Assembly: GCF_000688655.1 (NCBI RefSeq)
Contig: NZ_JIBO01000006.1
Coordinates: 419,710-425,542 of the forward strand
Direction of reading: 5' to 3'
Source: Lonsdalea quercina subsp. quercina
GTDB lineage: Bacteria > Pseudomonadota > Gammaproteobacteria > Enterobacterales > Enterobacteriaceae
DNA length: 5,833 bases
Both the position numbers and the translations under genes were made by a program. The notes under the pieces are model-generated. The model ran no database searches and had not been told where the DNA came from. It worked only from the letters and a program-made list of their open reading frames with translations. Positions 1-5,257 of the stretch are shown here, in pieces (within the stretch, counting starts at the first letter, position 1; each line of letters starts with the position of its first letter).

Positions 1-590
1 CCTACAACGATAGTTTCTATAAAATCATCTTTTCGGACTCGATAAAAAAAGGCATCAACCTCTTATGCATGCAGCATTCCTACGCCGAATTCAAAAACAA
101 ACTGTTATCGGAAGAGATCGACTTCTTTATTTCCTCCAGCCCTAAGTATGTCGACAGCTTTGAGCGTATCGCCTGCATCGCGTTCATGAATGACAGCTGT
201 ATGCTTATCAGCTCGCAAAATGTAATTGATAAATATCAAGATATCATGGATTTAGTCGTCGAGGAGGATTTAGTCGTCCACTCCTCGATGCTGCCTCATC
301 CCATATTAGAAAAAACCATCCAGCACCGTCGGATGGCCAATACCCGCGCCAGAGTGCACGTTTTCCCTGACTTTTCTCACGTCATTGAATATCTCGCTGT
401 CGATAAAGGTTATTCATTCTCCTGCTCTTCTTTCATGAACTTCGAAATATCCCGGCATATTCCTTTGGCTACACGCCCCCTCTCTCTCAATCAGCCTGCC
501 GAGATGTCGTATATTTATTATCTCAAGCGCAAGGAGGATGAGCTGCACCACTTCATTCAATTGATCAGAGAGTGCCATAACGCACCGTGA
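1..590 (+). CDS. LysR-type transcriptional regulator, effector-binding domain (5' truncated by window edge)
   Basis: The reading frame is open from base 3 to the TGA at 588-590, giving about 195 visible residues with no start inside the window. The methionine at base 69 is internal: the 22 codons before it (beginning YNDSFYKIIF) read as continuous domain sequence. The visible part fits the C-terminal effector-binding domain of LysR-type regulators: an early helix, then the EEIDFFISSS strand matching the family's 'G-x-L-D-hydrophobic-hydrophobic-hydrophobic-x' position, a middle segment (VVHSSMLPHP), the FPDFSHVIEYLAVDKGYSF helix-turn near the end where the family usually has a 'V-x-x-G-x-G' loop, and a C-terminal helix (LHHFIQLIREC). 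Full LysR proteins are about 300 aa, so the winged-helix DNA-binding domain lies left of the window. The gene is AT-richer than the operon downstream. Its target and ligand are unknown; the pab-type operon 2 kb downstream is a candidate only by proximity. Confidence 0.75.
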   Translation, partial: YNDSFYKIIFSDSIKKGINLLCMQHSYAEFKNKLLSEEIDFFISSSPKYVDSFERIACIAFMNDSCMLISSQNVIDKYQDIMDLVVEEDLVVHSSMLPHPILEKTIQHRRMANTRARVHVFPDFSHVIEYLAVDKGYSFSCSSFMNFEISRHIPLATRPLSLNQPAEMSYIYYLKRKEDELHHFIQLIRECHNAP

Positions 591-945
591 GTTTTCTACG
601 CCCCTCAGTAACTCCTGCCGCTTCTGAGGGATATTCAGGGGGTGACATAAGACGCCCGGCAGTGACGGTCGGCGGGCAGCGATGGGAACGATCATCGCGC
701 AGTTCTCGGCCGCGAACATTCATCTCGCCGACATGGCAAATAGCGCGATAGGGGGAAATGCCGGGATGCCACATGGTGCCCTAGCCCTATAGCGTTAACG
801 AGGTGATCGCCGTTGACATTATTGAAACGCGCACGTGTGTCTTTTCATAGATTTTGCTACTGTTTTATCGCATTTCTACTGCGCCAGGTCTCGATGCGCG
901 CCCAGAGTGATTACCTCCGCCGATTCGGCATTGACAGGAGTTTCC
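591..945. other. Intergenic region without a supported gene
   Basis: The 355 bases between the regulator and the exported-protein gene show no reading frame with a Shine-Dalgarno site or protein-like sequence. A consensus TTGACA lies at 813-818, but no good -10 hexamer follows at 16-18 nt (TGTGTC at 836-841), so I do not call a promoter. The 11-mer CCCTAGCCCTA at 779-789 recurs at 1001-1011 inside the next gene. A 7-bp inverted repeat (602-608 with 624-630) follows the regulator's stop but has a 15-nt loop and no T-tract. Confidence 0.6.
936..940 (+). promoter_or_regulatory. Ribosome binding site (AGGAG) that fixes the start of the exported protein
   Basis: AGGAG lies 5 nt before the ATG at 946. 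It supports that start over the in-frame ATG at 835, which has no comparable site and would put about 37 non-signal-like residues ahead of a clean signal peptide. Confidence 0.65.
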
Positions 946-1482
946 ATGAATCGGAGCTGTACCCTATTGTTTTTGGCGGCGCTGTCCGCCAATGTCTGCC
1001 CCCTAGCCCTAGCGGCTGAGATCAAGCCCGCCCTTGTTGCCGTTCAGTCAGAAACCGACGCCCAGCTCGCACAGGCGCATCCCAGCGAACTTTACCAGTA
1101 TGCCCAGCGGCTGTATGAGGCCGGTGAACGGGATAAAGCCGTCACCTGGTTTTACATTGGCCAACTGCGCTTTCGCTATTATTTGTTGGCTAACCCCAAC
1201 CTTCCGCCTGACGGGGAACCCGCGCTAATGGCCTCTCTCAACGCCACGCTCGGCCAGACCATTAACGAATGGGCTGGCGGCTCGCCCAAAAACTGGTCTG
1301 CCTCAATCCAGCAGGCGCTGGCGTGGGATGCCTCCCACCCTAATCCCGTGACGCCGAAAGCCCAGCATGCCGCTGAATTGCAAAAGGTACGCTCGGGCCT
1401 GGAGCAACTCGGTGACTATATTCGCCATAACGAAGCTGAAATTCGCGCCAAGCGCCAAGAAGCCGGGCTGGAAAATCGCTAA
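946..1482 (+). CDS. Exported (periplasmic) protein of unknown function, 178 aa
   Basis: I do not recognise a named family. Residues 1-23 form a typical Sec signal peptide: a short positive N-terminus (MNR), a hydrophobic core (TLLFLAAL) and an A-L-A cleavage site before AEIKPAL. Cys18 is preceded by A-N-V, which does not make a lipobox, so a soluble periplasmic protein is more likely than a lipoprotein. The mature part is about 155 aa, has no cysteine and is mostly helical. Residues 46-80 (from HPSELYQYAQRLYEAGE to the YIGQLRFRYYL segment) look like one tetratricopeptide/Sel1-type helical hairpin. The C-terminus is a charged helix (EAEIRAKRQEAGLENR). The gene stands alone, with non-coding DNA on both sides and a hairpin terminator 29 nt after the stop, so it is probably monocistronic. 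Nothing ties it functionally to the downstream operon. That it is a real gene is well supported; its role is not. Confidence 0.75.
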   Translation: MNRSCTLLFLAALSANVCPLALAAEIKPALVAVQSETDAQLAQAHPSELYQYAQRLYEAGERDKAVTWFYIGQLRFRYYLLANPNLPPDGEPALMASLNATLGQTINEWAGGSPKNWSASIQQALAWDASHPNPVTPKAQHAAELQKVRSGLEQLGDYIRHNEAEIRAKRQEAGLENR

Positions 1483-1511
1483 TTGCACAGCAAAACGTAG
1501 CGGATGACACG

Positions 1512-1535
1512 ACGCCCAAGGCCATTGGGCGTTAT
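1512..1535 (+). terminator. Probable Rho-independent terminator after the exported-protein gene
   Basis: ACGCCCAA (1512-1519) pairs perfectly with TTGGGCGT (1525-1532) around a 5-nt loop (GGCCA); a G-T pair at 1511/1533 can extend it. The stem is GC-rich at its core and is followed by TTATCTT, a short imperfect T-tract. Its place 29 nt after the stop codon fits a terminator. The weak T-tract is the main reservation. Confidence 0.55.
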
Positions 1536-1542
1536 CTTGCGA

Positions 1543-1586
1543 GCCGACCTTCCGCGCTTTGGGCCTTGATACAGGACAAGGTCGGC
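1543..1586. repeat. Perfect 9-bp inverted repeat with 26-nt spacer
   Basis: GCCGACCTT (1543-1551) is exactly complementary to AAGGTCGGC (1578-1586). Inside the spacer, GGCCTTG (1562-1568) can pair instead with CAAGGTC (1577-1583, one G-T pair), so two mutually exclusive hairpins are possible. It lies just after the probable terminator. No T-tract follows, so it is not itself an obvious terminator. Function unknown. Confidence 0.45.
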
Positions 1587-1681
1587 GAAGCCGTCCCCCA
1601 TTAAACGTCGTTTTCAGACCTATCGACCCATATAGTTTCCCCATCCCCCAGCGAACAGGCGCTCTGATAGACCTGAATTAA

Positions 1682-2122
1682 TCCGGTACCTACTCTCATT
1701 TTTCAGCTAAGCCGCCACTCTCTATCGGTTTCTCGCGAACAGTTTCACGCGACCTAAGCGCCCGTTACGCCAATGATGCTTGTCTCCAGGGGTATGCAGC
1801 CCAGTCAATTGGCAGATATCCTCAAAAACAGATGAATGAGCCTCGTCCGTTGTTAAACGTTGAAGGTGAAGACTGCTACTTTAGGAATAGAATATCGAAA
1901 TTCAACATAATTGGCGTTGCGGCAGGAACACGGCAAGAAAGCCGATAGAATGTTCGAATCCGGATCATAAGTTCTGGTGTACAAAAAACTCAGCGTACCG
2001 GCGAAGTGAAATATGATGCGACTTCTTTTATACGTTCAACCCTCTTAAAAGATGAAGAAATCATTATTTTTAATGATAACACTCACTCCAACCAAGTGTT
2101 AACCGGCCTCAACAAAAGATAG
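1682..2122 (+). pseudogene. Possible decayed gene: long frame with a single in-frame amber stop
   Basis: Between the TAA at 1679-1681 and the TAG at 2120-2122 one frame stays open for about 146 codons except for one TAG at 1946-1948. An ATG at 1832 begins a 38-codon piece (MNEPRPLLNVEGEDCYF...); beyond the amber codon 57 more codons continue (...RTGEVKYDATSFIRSTLL...). The translation looks protein-like rather than low-complexity, but I do not recognise it. No Shine-Dalgarno site precedes 1832. It may be the remains of a gene inactivated by a nonsense change, or chance openness in DNA of changing composition. Base composition falls along the segment, from about half G+C at 1700 to AT-rich by 2060. 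Confidence 0.25.
2060..2077. repeat. AT-rich palindrome, 7-bp arms with TTTT loop
   Basis: ATCATTA (2060-2066) and TAATGAT (2071-2077) are exact inverse complements around TTTT. Such a stem is weak in RNA, so a protein-binding site or chance in AT-rich DNA are both possible. It lies within the possible decayed reading frame. Confidence 0.35.
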
Positions 2123-2187
2123 TAAATATTATTTTTACTCACTTTTAACGTGACTAAAAATCATCTTTTGATTACACCTAAAAAAGG

Positions 2188-2199
2188 CCAACAAATAAA
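2188..2199 (+). repeat. 12-bp direct repeat, copy 1 (CCAACAAATAAA)
   Basis: The 12-mer CCAACAAATAAA is repeated exactly at 2347-2358, 159 bp further on. Both copies lie in the AT-rich region and both have a TGATTAC heptamer within 20 bp, on opposite sides. It could be an operator motif, or a chance match in biased sequence. Confidence 0.4.
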
Positions 2200-2346
2200 T
2201 AGATAAACTAACTTTAATAATAACTATTTTTCAGCATAACGTTTTCAATAAGTGGTATGAATTGGGTGATTCTTTTAATCCTCTTAACACATTCAAAGCA
2301 CAATACGATCTATATGACTGATTAAAAACAAAAAAATACTGTAAAA

Positions 2347-2358
2347 CCAACAAATAAA
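2347..2358 (+). repeat. 12-bp direct repeat, copy 2 (CCAACAAATAAA)
   Basis: Second exact copy of the 12-mer at 2188-2199. Its last nine bases, ACAAATAAA (2350-2358), are also the left arm of an inverted repeat whose right arm is TTTATTTGT (2380-2388), so this copy is embedded in a denser cluster of symmetries. Confidence 0.4.
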
Positions 2359-2410
2359 CTGTCGGTGATTACTCTTTCATTTATTTGTGATTACTACGTA
2401 CTGGATCACA
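2350..2410. promoter_or_regulatory. Cluster of overlapping direct and inverted repeats, candidate operator
   Basis: Three exact symmetries overlap in 61 bp. Inverted repeat: ACAAATAAA (2350-2358) with TTTATTTGT (2380-2388). Direct repeat: GTGATTACT at 2365-2373 and 2387-2395, spaced 22 bp start to start, about two helical turns. Inverted repeat: TGTGAT (2386-2391) with ATCACA (2405-2410), with the palindrome TACGTA near its centre. The two-turn phasing suits a dimeric or tandem regulator. The 13-nt gap in the last repeat rules out a standard CRP site (which needs 6). The cluster lies about 220-280 bp before the amidotransferase start. The regulator is unknown; the LysR protein at the left end is only one candidate. 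Confidence 0.4.
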
Positions 2411-2447
2411 TAATTCCTCCAACCCTAAGTTTCTAACCGGGGAGATC

Positions 2448-2464
2448 TGCAATACTCCATTGCA
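2448..2464. promoter_or_regulatory. 17-bp dyad TGCAAT-N5-ATTGCA, candidate operator
   Basis: TGCAAT (2448-2453) and ATTGCA (2459-2464) form a perfect dyad with a 5-nt centre. Overall spacing matches the 17-bp NtrC-type layout (TGCAC-N7-GTGCA) and keeps the outer TGCA half-sites, but the inner bases differ, so I do not assign it to NtrC. It is centred about 30 bp before the start predicted from the -10-like TATAAG at 2474-2479, the position of a -35 box, where a bound protein would block or replace sigma contacts. Confidence 0.35.
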
Positions 2465-2473
2465 TGAAAAGTT

Positions 2474-2479
2474 TATAAG
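2474..2479 (+). promoter_or_regulatory. Candidate -10 element (TATAAG) for the operon
   Basis: TATAAG matches five of six sigma-70 -10 bases. At 16-18 nt upstream there is no TTGACA-like hexamer; that space is filled by the 17-bp dyad, as in activator-dependent promoters. Transcription would begin near 2486 and leave a leader of about 145 nt. Other -10-like hexamers exist nearby (TATAAA at 2564-2569), so this is tentative. Confidence 0.25.
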
Positions 2480-2618
2480 TGAAAGACTGAGAAGAATCTT
2501 AGATTAATGACTCTCTTCGTGATAAAGACTCATCATAGAGAAATAGAACAATCTATTTTTCCATATAAACCTGAACCAATGCCATGCGGACTGATAACAC
2601 GCTATTTTCTAATTTCAT

Positions 2619-2623
2619 GGAGG
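2619..2623 (+). promoter_or_regulatory. Ribosome binding site (GGAGG) that fixes the start of the amidotransferase
   Basis: GGAGG lies 8 nt before ATG 2632, an ideal spacing. In-frame ATGs at 2584 and 2617 have no such site (2617 overlaps the GGAGG), and the family's conserved N-terminus (hydrophobic strand then D-N-x-D-S-F) begins right after 2632. Confidence 0.75.
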
Positions 2624-2631
2624 AATATACG

Positions 2632-3264
2632 ATGCGTCACCAGAAAAGTGTTATTATCATTGATAATTTCGATAGTTTTACATTCAATATCGCGCAAATG
2701 ATTGGCGAGGTGAATGGCCGGGAGGCTCTTGTATTACCAAATACCCTCGCCTGGCGTGAAATTAATAAAATTCCTCATGAGCGTATTATCCTCTCCCCCG
2801 GACCCGGCACGCCGCATCAGCGACGAGATGTCGGCAGCTCGATGGACATCCTGACTTATGCCGATGTACCGGTGCTCGGCGTCTGTCTGGGCCACCAGTG
2901 TATGACGTTGCATCACGGTGGTCGCGTCATCGCGGCCCCAGAGCCGATGCATGGCCGCATCCGCCGCGTTCGTCATTACGGCTCCCCATTGTTCCGCGGA
3001 ATACCCGAGACCTTCGAAGTCACCCGATACCATTCGCTGGTGGCCGACAGCGCCTTGCCCGATGAGCTGGAACTTATCGCAGAGACGGAGGACGGCATCG
3101 TCATGGCGCTACGGCACCGTACCCAGCCGCATTGGGGCGTTCAATTCCACCCAGAGTCAATCTGCTCAGAGTATGGCCAAGAAATCTTCAACAACTTCCT
3201 CTCCGACGACATCGCCCCGTTGCAGATAAAAACAGGACAACACAAGGACGGTTTACATGTTTAA
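2632..3264 (+). CDS. pabA: Class I glutamine amidotransferase, aminodeoxychorismate/anthranilate synthase component II
   Basis: This 210-aa subunit releases ammonia from glutamine and channels it to the chorismate-binding partner encoded next. The triad is complete: Cys85 in the nucleophile elbow G-V-C-L-G-H-Q (83-89), and His173 and Glu175 in H-P-E-S (173-176). Other family landmarks are D-N-F-D-S-F-T-F-N (11-19), the oxyanion-region S-P-G-P-G-T-P (55-61), M-H-G-R (106-109) and the R-Y-H-S-L motif (132-136). The length fits free-standing PabA/TrpG proteins plus a slightly extended polar tail (QIKTGQHKDGLHV). PabA and TrpG are hard to tell apart alone; the call rests on the partner's PabB-type active site. 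Its last 8 bases (ATGTTTAA) contain the start of the next gene, so translation is coupled. The gene is cytoplasmic and opens the operon. The start at 2632 is chosen for its GGAGG site. Whether it is biosynthesis-specific or also serves folate cannot be decided from the window. Confidence 0.88.
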   Translation: MRHQKSVIIIDNFDSFTFNIAQMIGEVNGREALVLPNTLAWREINKIPHERIILSPGPGTPHQRRDVGSSMDILTYADVPVLGVCLGHQCMTLHHGGRVIAAPEPMHGRIRRVRHYGSPLFRGIPETFEVTRYHSLVADSALPDELELIAETEDGIVMALRHRTQPHWGVQFHPESICSEYGQEIFNNFLSDDIAPLQIKTGQHKDGLHV

Positions 3265-5257
3265 AGCCCATGACGGCGACCCCACGATCGCCTCCCCTGA
3301 ATGTTACATGCTGCTGTGCGAGCCGCTGCCGCTGACCGTCGACGCCGAAGACGTTTTCGTGAACGTTTACGGCCACAGCGACTACGCGTTCTGGCTGGAC
3401 AGCAGCCTGATTGCTCCCCATCTGTCGCGCTGGTCTTTTATGGGGGACGCCTCAGGCCACGATGCCAACATCACGCTTTTCGATGCCCCACGGCAGACCG
3501 TGCAAGTTCTCCGGCCCGTCGATAACAGCGAAGAGACGCTGACGCTGTCGATTTTCGATTATCTGGAACGTCGCCAAGCCTCACTCGCTCTGGACGCGCG
3601 GCAAACGCTGCCCGACATCCCCTTTCTCGGCGGCCACGTCGGCTATTTCGGCTATGAATTAAAAACCCTGACCTGCAACGTCTCATCGCCCCCTTCGCCT
3701 TATCCTAACGCCGCGTTTCTATTCTGCACCCGCTTTTTGGCATTTGATCATGTCGAAAAACGGCTGTATGTCGTGGCCGTTTATCGCCCGCAGGAAGAGG
3801 AAGCGGCGCGTGGCTGGGCCGAGGCGATGAAACAAACAGTGAGCCTTCTGCCGTCCGCCCCTCCCGTCGCGGGGGGAGCCGCTTCTCCACCGGTGAACTT
3901 TGCGTTGCGCCAGGACCGGGATACCTATCTGGCAAACATCGAAGCGTGTTTGGCACAAATCACCGCCGGGGAAACGTATGAAGTCTGTCTGACCAATGAC
4001 ATTTCCGCGCAGGTCCACGTCGACCCGCTTGACCTGTACCGCCGACTGCGTCGCCGCAACCCGGCGCCGTATGCCGCATATTTACGCTTCGGCGAACTGG
4101 CGGTGGCCTGCTCATCTCCCGAGCGTTTTCTGCGCATCGAGCGCGACGGCATCGTAGAAACTAAGCCTATCAAGGGAACGTCGCCGCGAGACGACGATCC
4201 CGCCCGTGATGCCGCCATTGCCGAAGCGCTACGTCTGGACGAGAAGAGCCGGGCCGAAAATCTCATGATTGTCGATCTGATGCGCAACGATCTTGGCCGC
4301 GTTTGCGAGCCTGGCAGCGTCAACGTCCCCAGCCTGATGCATATCGAAAGCTACCGCACCGTTCATCAGTTAGTCAGCGTCATTCAAGGCCGCCTTGGCG
4401 CCAATGAAACCGCGCTCAGCTGTATCGCGTCCTGTTTCCCCGGCGGCTCCATGACCGGCGCGCCGAAGATTCGTACGCTGGAAATCATCGACGCGTTGGA
4501 AGACGCTCCGCGCGGCATATACTCCGGCGCCATCGGCTACCTTTCACTGTCGGGCATCGTAGATCTCAACATCGTCATCCGGACCATCGTCTGTACGCCT
4601 GACCACGTTTCGGTCGGCTGCGGGGGAGCTATCGTCGCCCTGTCCGACCCTATCGCGGAGTTCAACGAAATCCTGTTGAAAGCGCGGGCGCCGCTTGCCG
4701 CTATCGCCGAGTCCGTCACCGGTCAGGTCGATGCGCCTTTCACGATTGCAGGTGAATTCAGCGATGCGGTCAGGCCTCCCGCTGAAGAACCGCTGCTGCG
4801 TTTAGCCAAACCGGAAGACGCGCAGGCGATGACGGACGCGGTCTATCAGCTACTGCGGGAGCTAGGCGGACCTGGGCCGCAGTTTTCTCACGACGGCGCC
4901 CGCCAGGCCGCCATCCGCATCACCGCCTCTCCCGATCTGGGCTTTGCCTATCTAATCGAAGACCCCGTCAGCCAGGCGATTATCGGGTTGGCGACCGTCT
5001 CCCGGGTGCACGCGCTGCGCGCCAGCAGCGAATACGGCATTTTGCAGGAACTATGGGTCGCCCAGGATTACCGCGCGGCAGGTCTGGGGCAACGATTGTT
5101 GGACGAGGTGGATCGCGAAGCGCAGTCGCGGGGATGGCCGATGATAGAAGCCACGTTGCCGATGGACGGCTATCCAGCGCTGGAGAAACTGACTCGATTT
5201 TATCAGGCCGCTGGCTACGCCAGCGCCGGTATACGCTATAGGAGACGCCAAGGATGA
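3257..5257 (+). CDS. pabB: Aminodeoxychorismate synthase component I fused to a GNAT N-acetyltransferase domain
   Basis: A 666-aa two-part protein. Residues 1-485 are a chorismate-binding synthase that adds ammonia to chorismate to give 4-amino-4-deoxychorismate: N-terminal domain with G-Y-F-G-Y-E-L-K (129-136), then the catalytic domain with E-T-Y-E-V-C-L-T-N (239-247), P-I-K-G-T (304-308), E-K-S-R-A-E-N-L-M (329-337) ending at N-D-L-G, and P-G-G-S-M-T-G-A-P-K (395-404). Lys306 is the residue that forms the covalent intermediate in PabB; anthranilate synthases have P-I-A-G-T here, so TrpE is unlikely. After a linker (486-511), residues 512-661 read as a GNAT fold: strand-helix start (LLRLAKPEDAQAM), the acetyl-CoA loop R-A-A-G-L-G (606-611) and a typical F-Y-Q-A-A-G-Y ending (648-654). 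Free-standing PabB proteins are about 450-500 aa, so the extra domain is a genuine extension. AAGGA (3244-3248) precedes the start by 8 nt; the ORF overlaps its neighbours by 8 and 4 nt. The GNAT substrate is unknown. Confidence 0.87.
   Translation: MFKAHDGDPTIASPECYMLLCEPLPLTVDAEDVFVNVYGHSDYAFWLDSSLIAPHLSRWSFMGDASGHDANITLFDAPRQTVQVLRPVDNSEETLTLSIFDYLERRQASLALDARQTLPDIPFLGGHVGYFGYELKTLTCNVSSPPSPYPNAAFLFCTRFLAFDHVEKRLYVVAVYRPQEEEAARGWAEAMKQTVSLLPSAPPVAGGAASPPVNFALRQDRDTYLANIEACLAQITAGETYEVCLTNDISAQVHVDPLDLYRRLRRRNPAPYAAYLRFGELAVACSSPERFLRIERDGIVETKPIKGTSPRDDDPARDAAIAEALRLDEKSRAENLMIVDLMRNDLGRVCEPGSVNVPSLMHIESYRTVHQLVSVIQGRLGANETALSCIASCFPGGSMTGAPKIRTLEIIDALEDAPRGIYSGAIGYLSLSGIVDLNIVIRTIVCTPDHVSVGCGGAIVALSDPIAEFNEILLKARAPLAAIAESVTGQVDAPFTIAGEFSDAVRPPAEEPLLRLAKPEDAQAMTDAVYQLLRELGGPGPQFSHDGARQAAIRITASPDLGFAYLIEDPVSQAIIGLATVSRVHALRASSEYGILQELWVAQDYRAAGLGQRLLDEVDREAQSRGWPMIEATLPMDGYPALEKLTRFYQAAGYASAGIRYRRRQG

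Larger units (their letters stand above)
2123..2631. other. AT-rich regulatory-looking intergenic region upstream of the pab-type operon
   Basis: No gene is supported here. Counted lines are very AT-rich (14/60 G+C at 2161-2220, 16/60 at 2281-2340), in sharp contrast to the operon that follows. The heptamer TGATTAC occurs at 2169-2175, 2366-2372 and 2388-2394, and several longer repeats are annotated separately. In enterobacteria such a stretch before a GC-rich island operon is often bound by the silencer H-NS; that is inference. The open frame starting at ATG 2507 overlaps the amidotransferase gene in another frame, lacks a ribosome binding site and is not believed. Confidence 0.5.

Noticed and set aside
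602..630. Hairpin CCCTCAG/CTGAGGG after the LysR-type gene as terminator.
   Set aside because: The loop is 15 nt and no T-tract follows; the stem is only 7 bp.
813..841. Consensus -35 hexamer TTGACA before the exported-protein gene.
   Set aside because: The hexamers 16-18 nt downstream (for example TGTGTC at 836-841) do not resemble a -10 box.
835..945. An upstream in-frame start (835) for the exported protein.
   Set aside because: It would bury a clean signal peptide behind 37 residues and lacks a ribosome binding site; AGGAG before 946 fits far better.
779..1011. 11-bp direct repeat CCCTAGCCCTA at 779-789 and 1001-1011.
   Set aside because: Short, internally repetitive, with one copy inside a signal-peptide coding stretch; no flanking structure suggests a mobile element.
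1952..1961. GTTCGAATCC, identical to the T-arm loop region of many tRNAs, suggesting a tRNA fragment or attachment site.
   Set aside because: The flanks do not pair: with loop TTCGAAT, only one of five T-stem pairs forms, and no acceptor stem or CCA follows.
2386..2410. TGTGAT...ATCACA resembling a CRP site.
   Set aside because: The gap between half-sites TGTGA and TCACA is 15 nt, not 6, and neither half has a matching partner at the proper distance.
2507..2701. A 64-codon frame overlapping the amidotransferase start, considered as a leader peptide.
   Set aside because: No ribosome binding site, no run of a regulatory amino acid, and its second part is the amidotransferase coding sequence read in another frame.
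3257..4711. Anthranilate synthase (TrpE) or isochorismate/salicylate synthase as the function of the chorismate-binding unit.
   Set aside because: P-I-K-G-T with lysine is the aminodeoxychorismate synthase signature, and the amidotransferase partner argues against isochorismate synthases, which use water.
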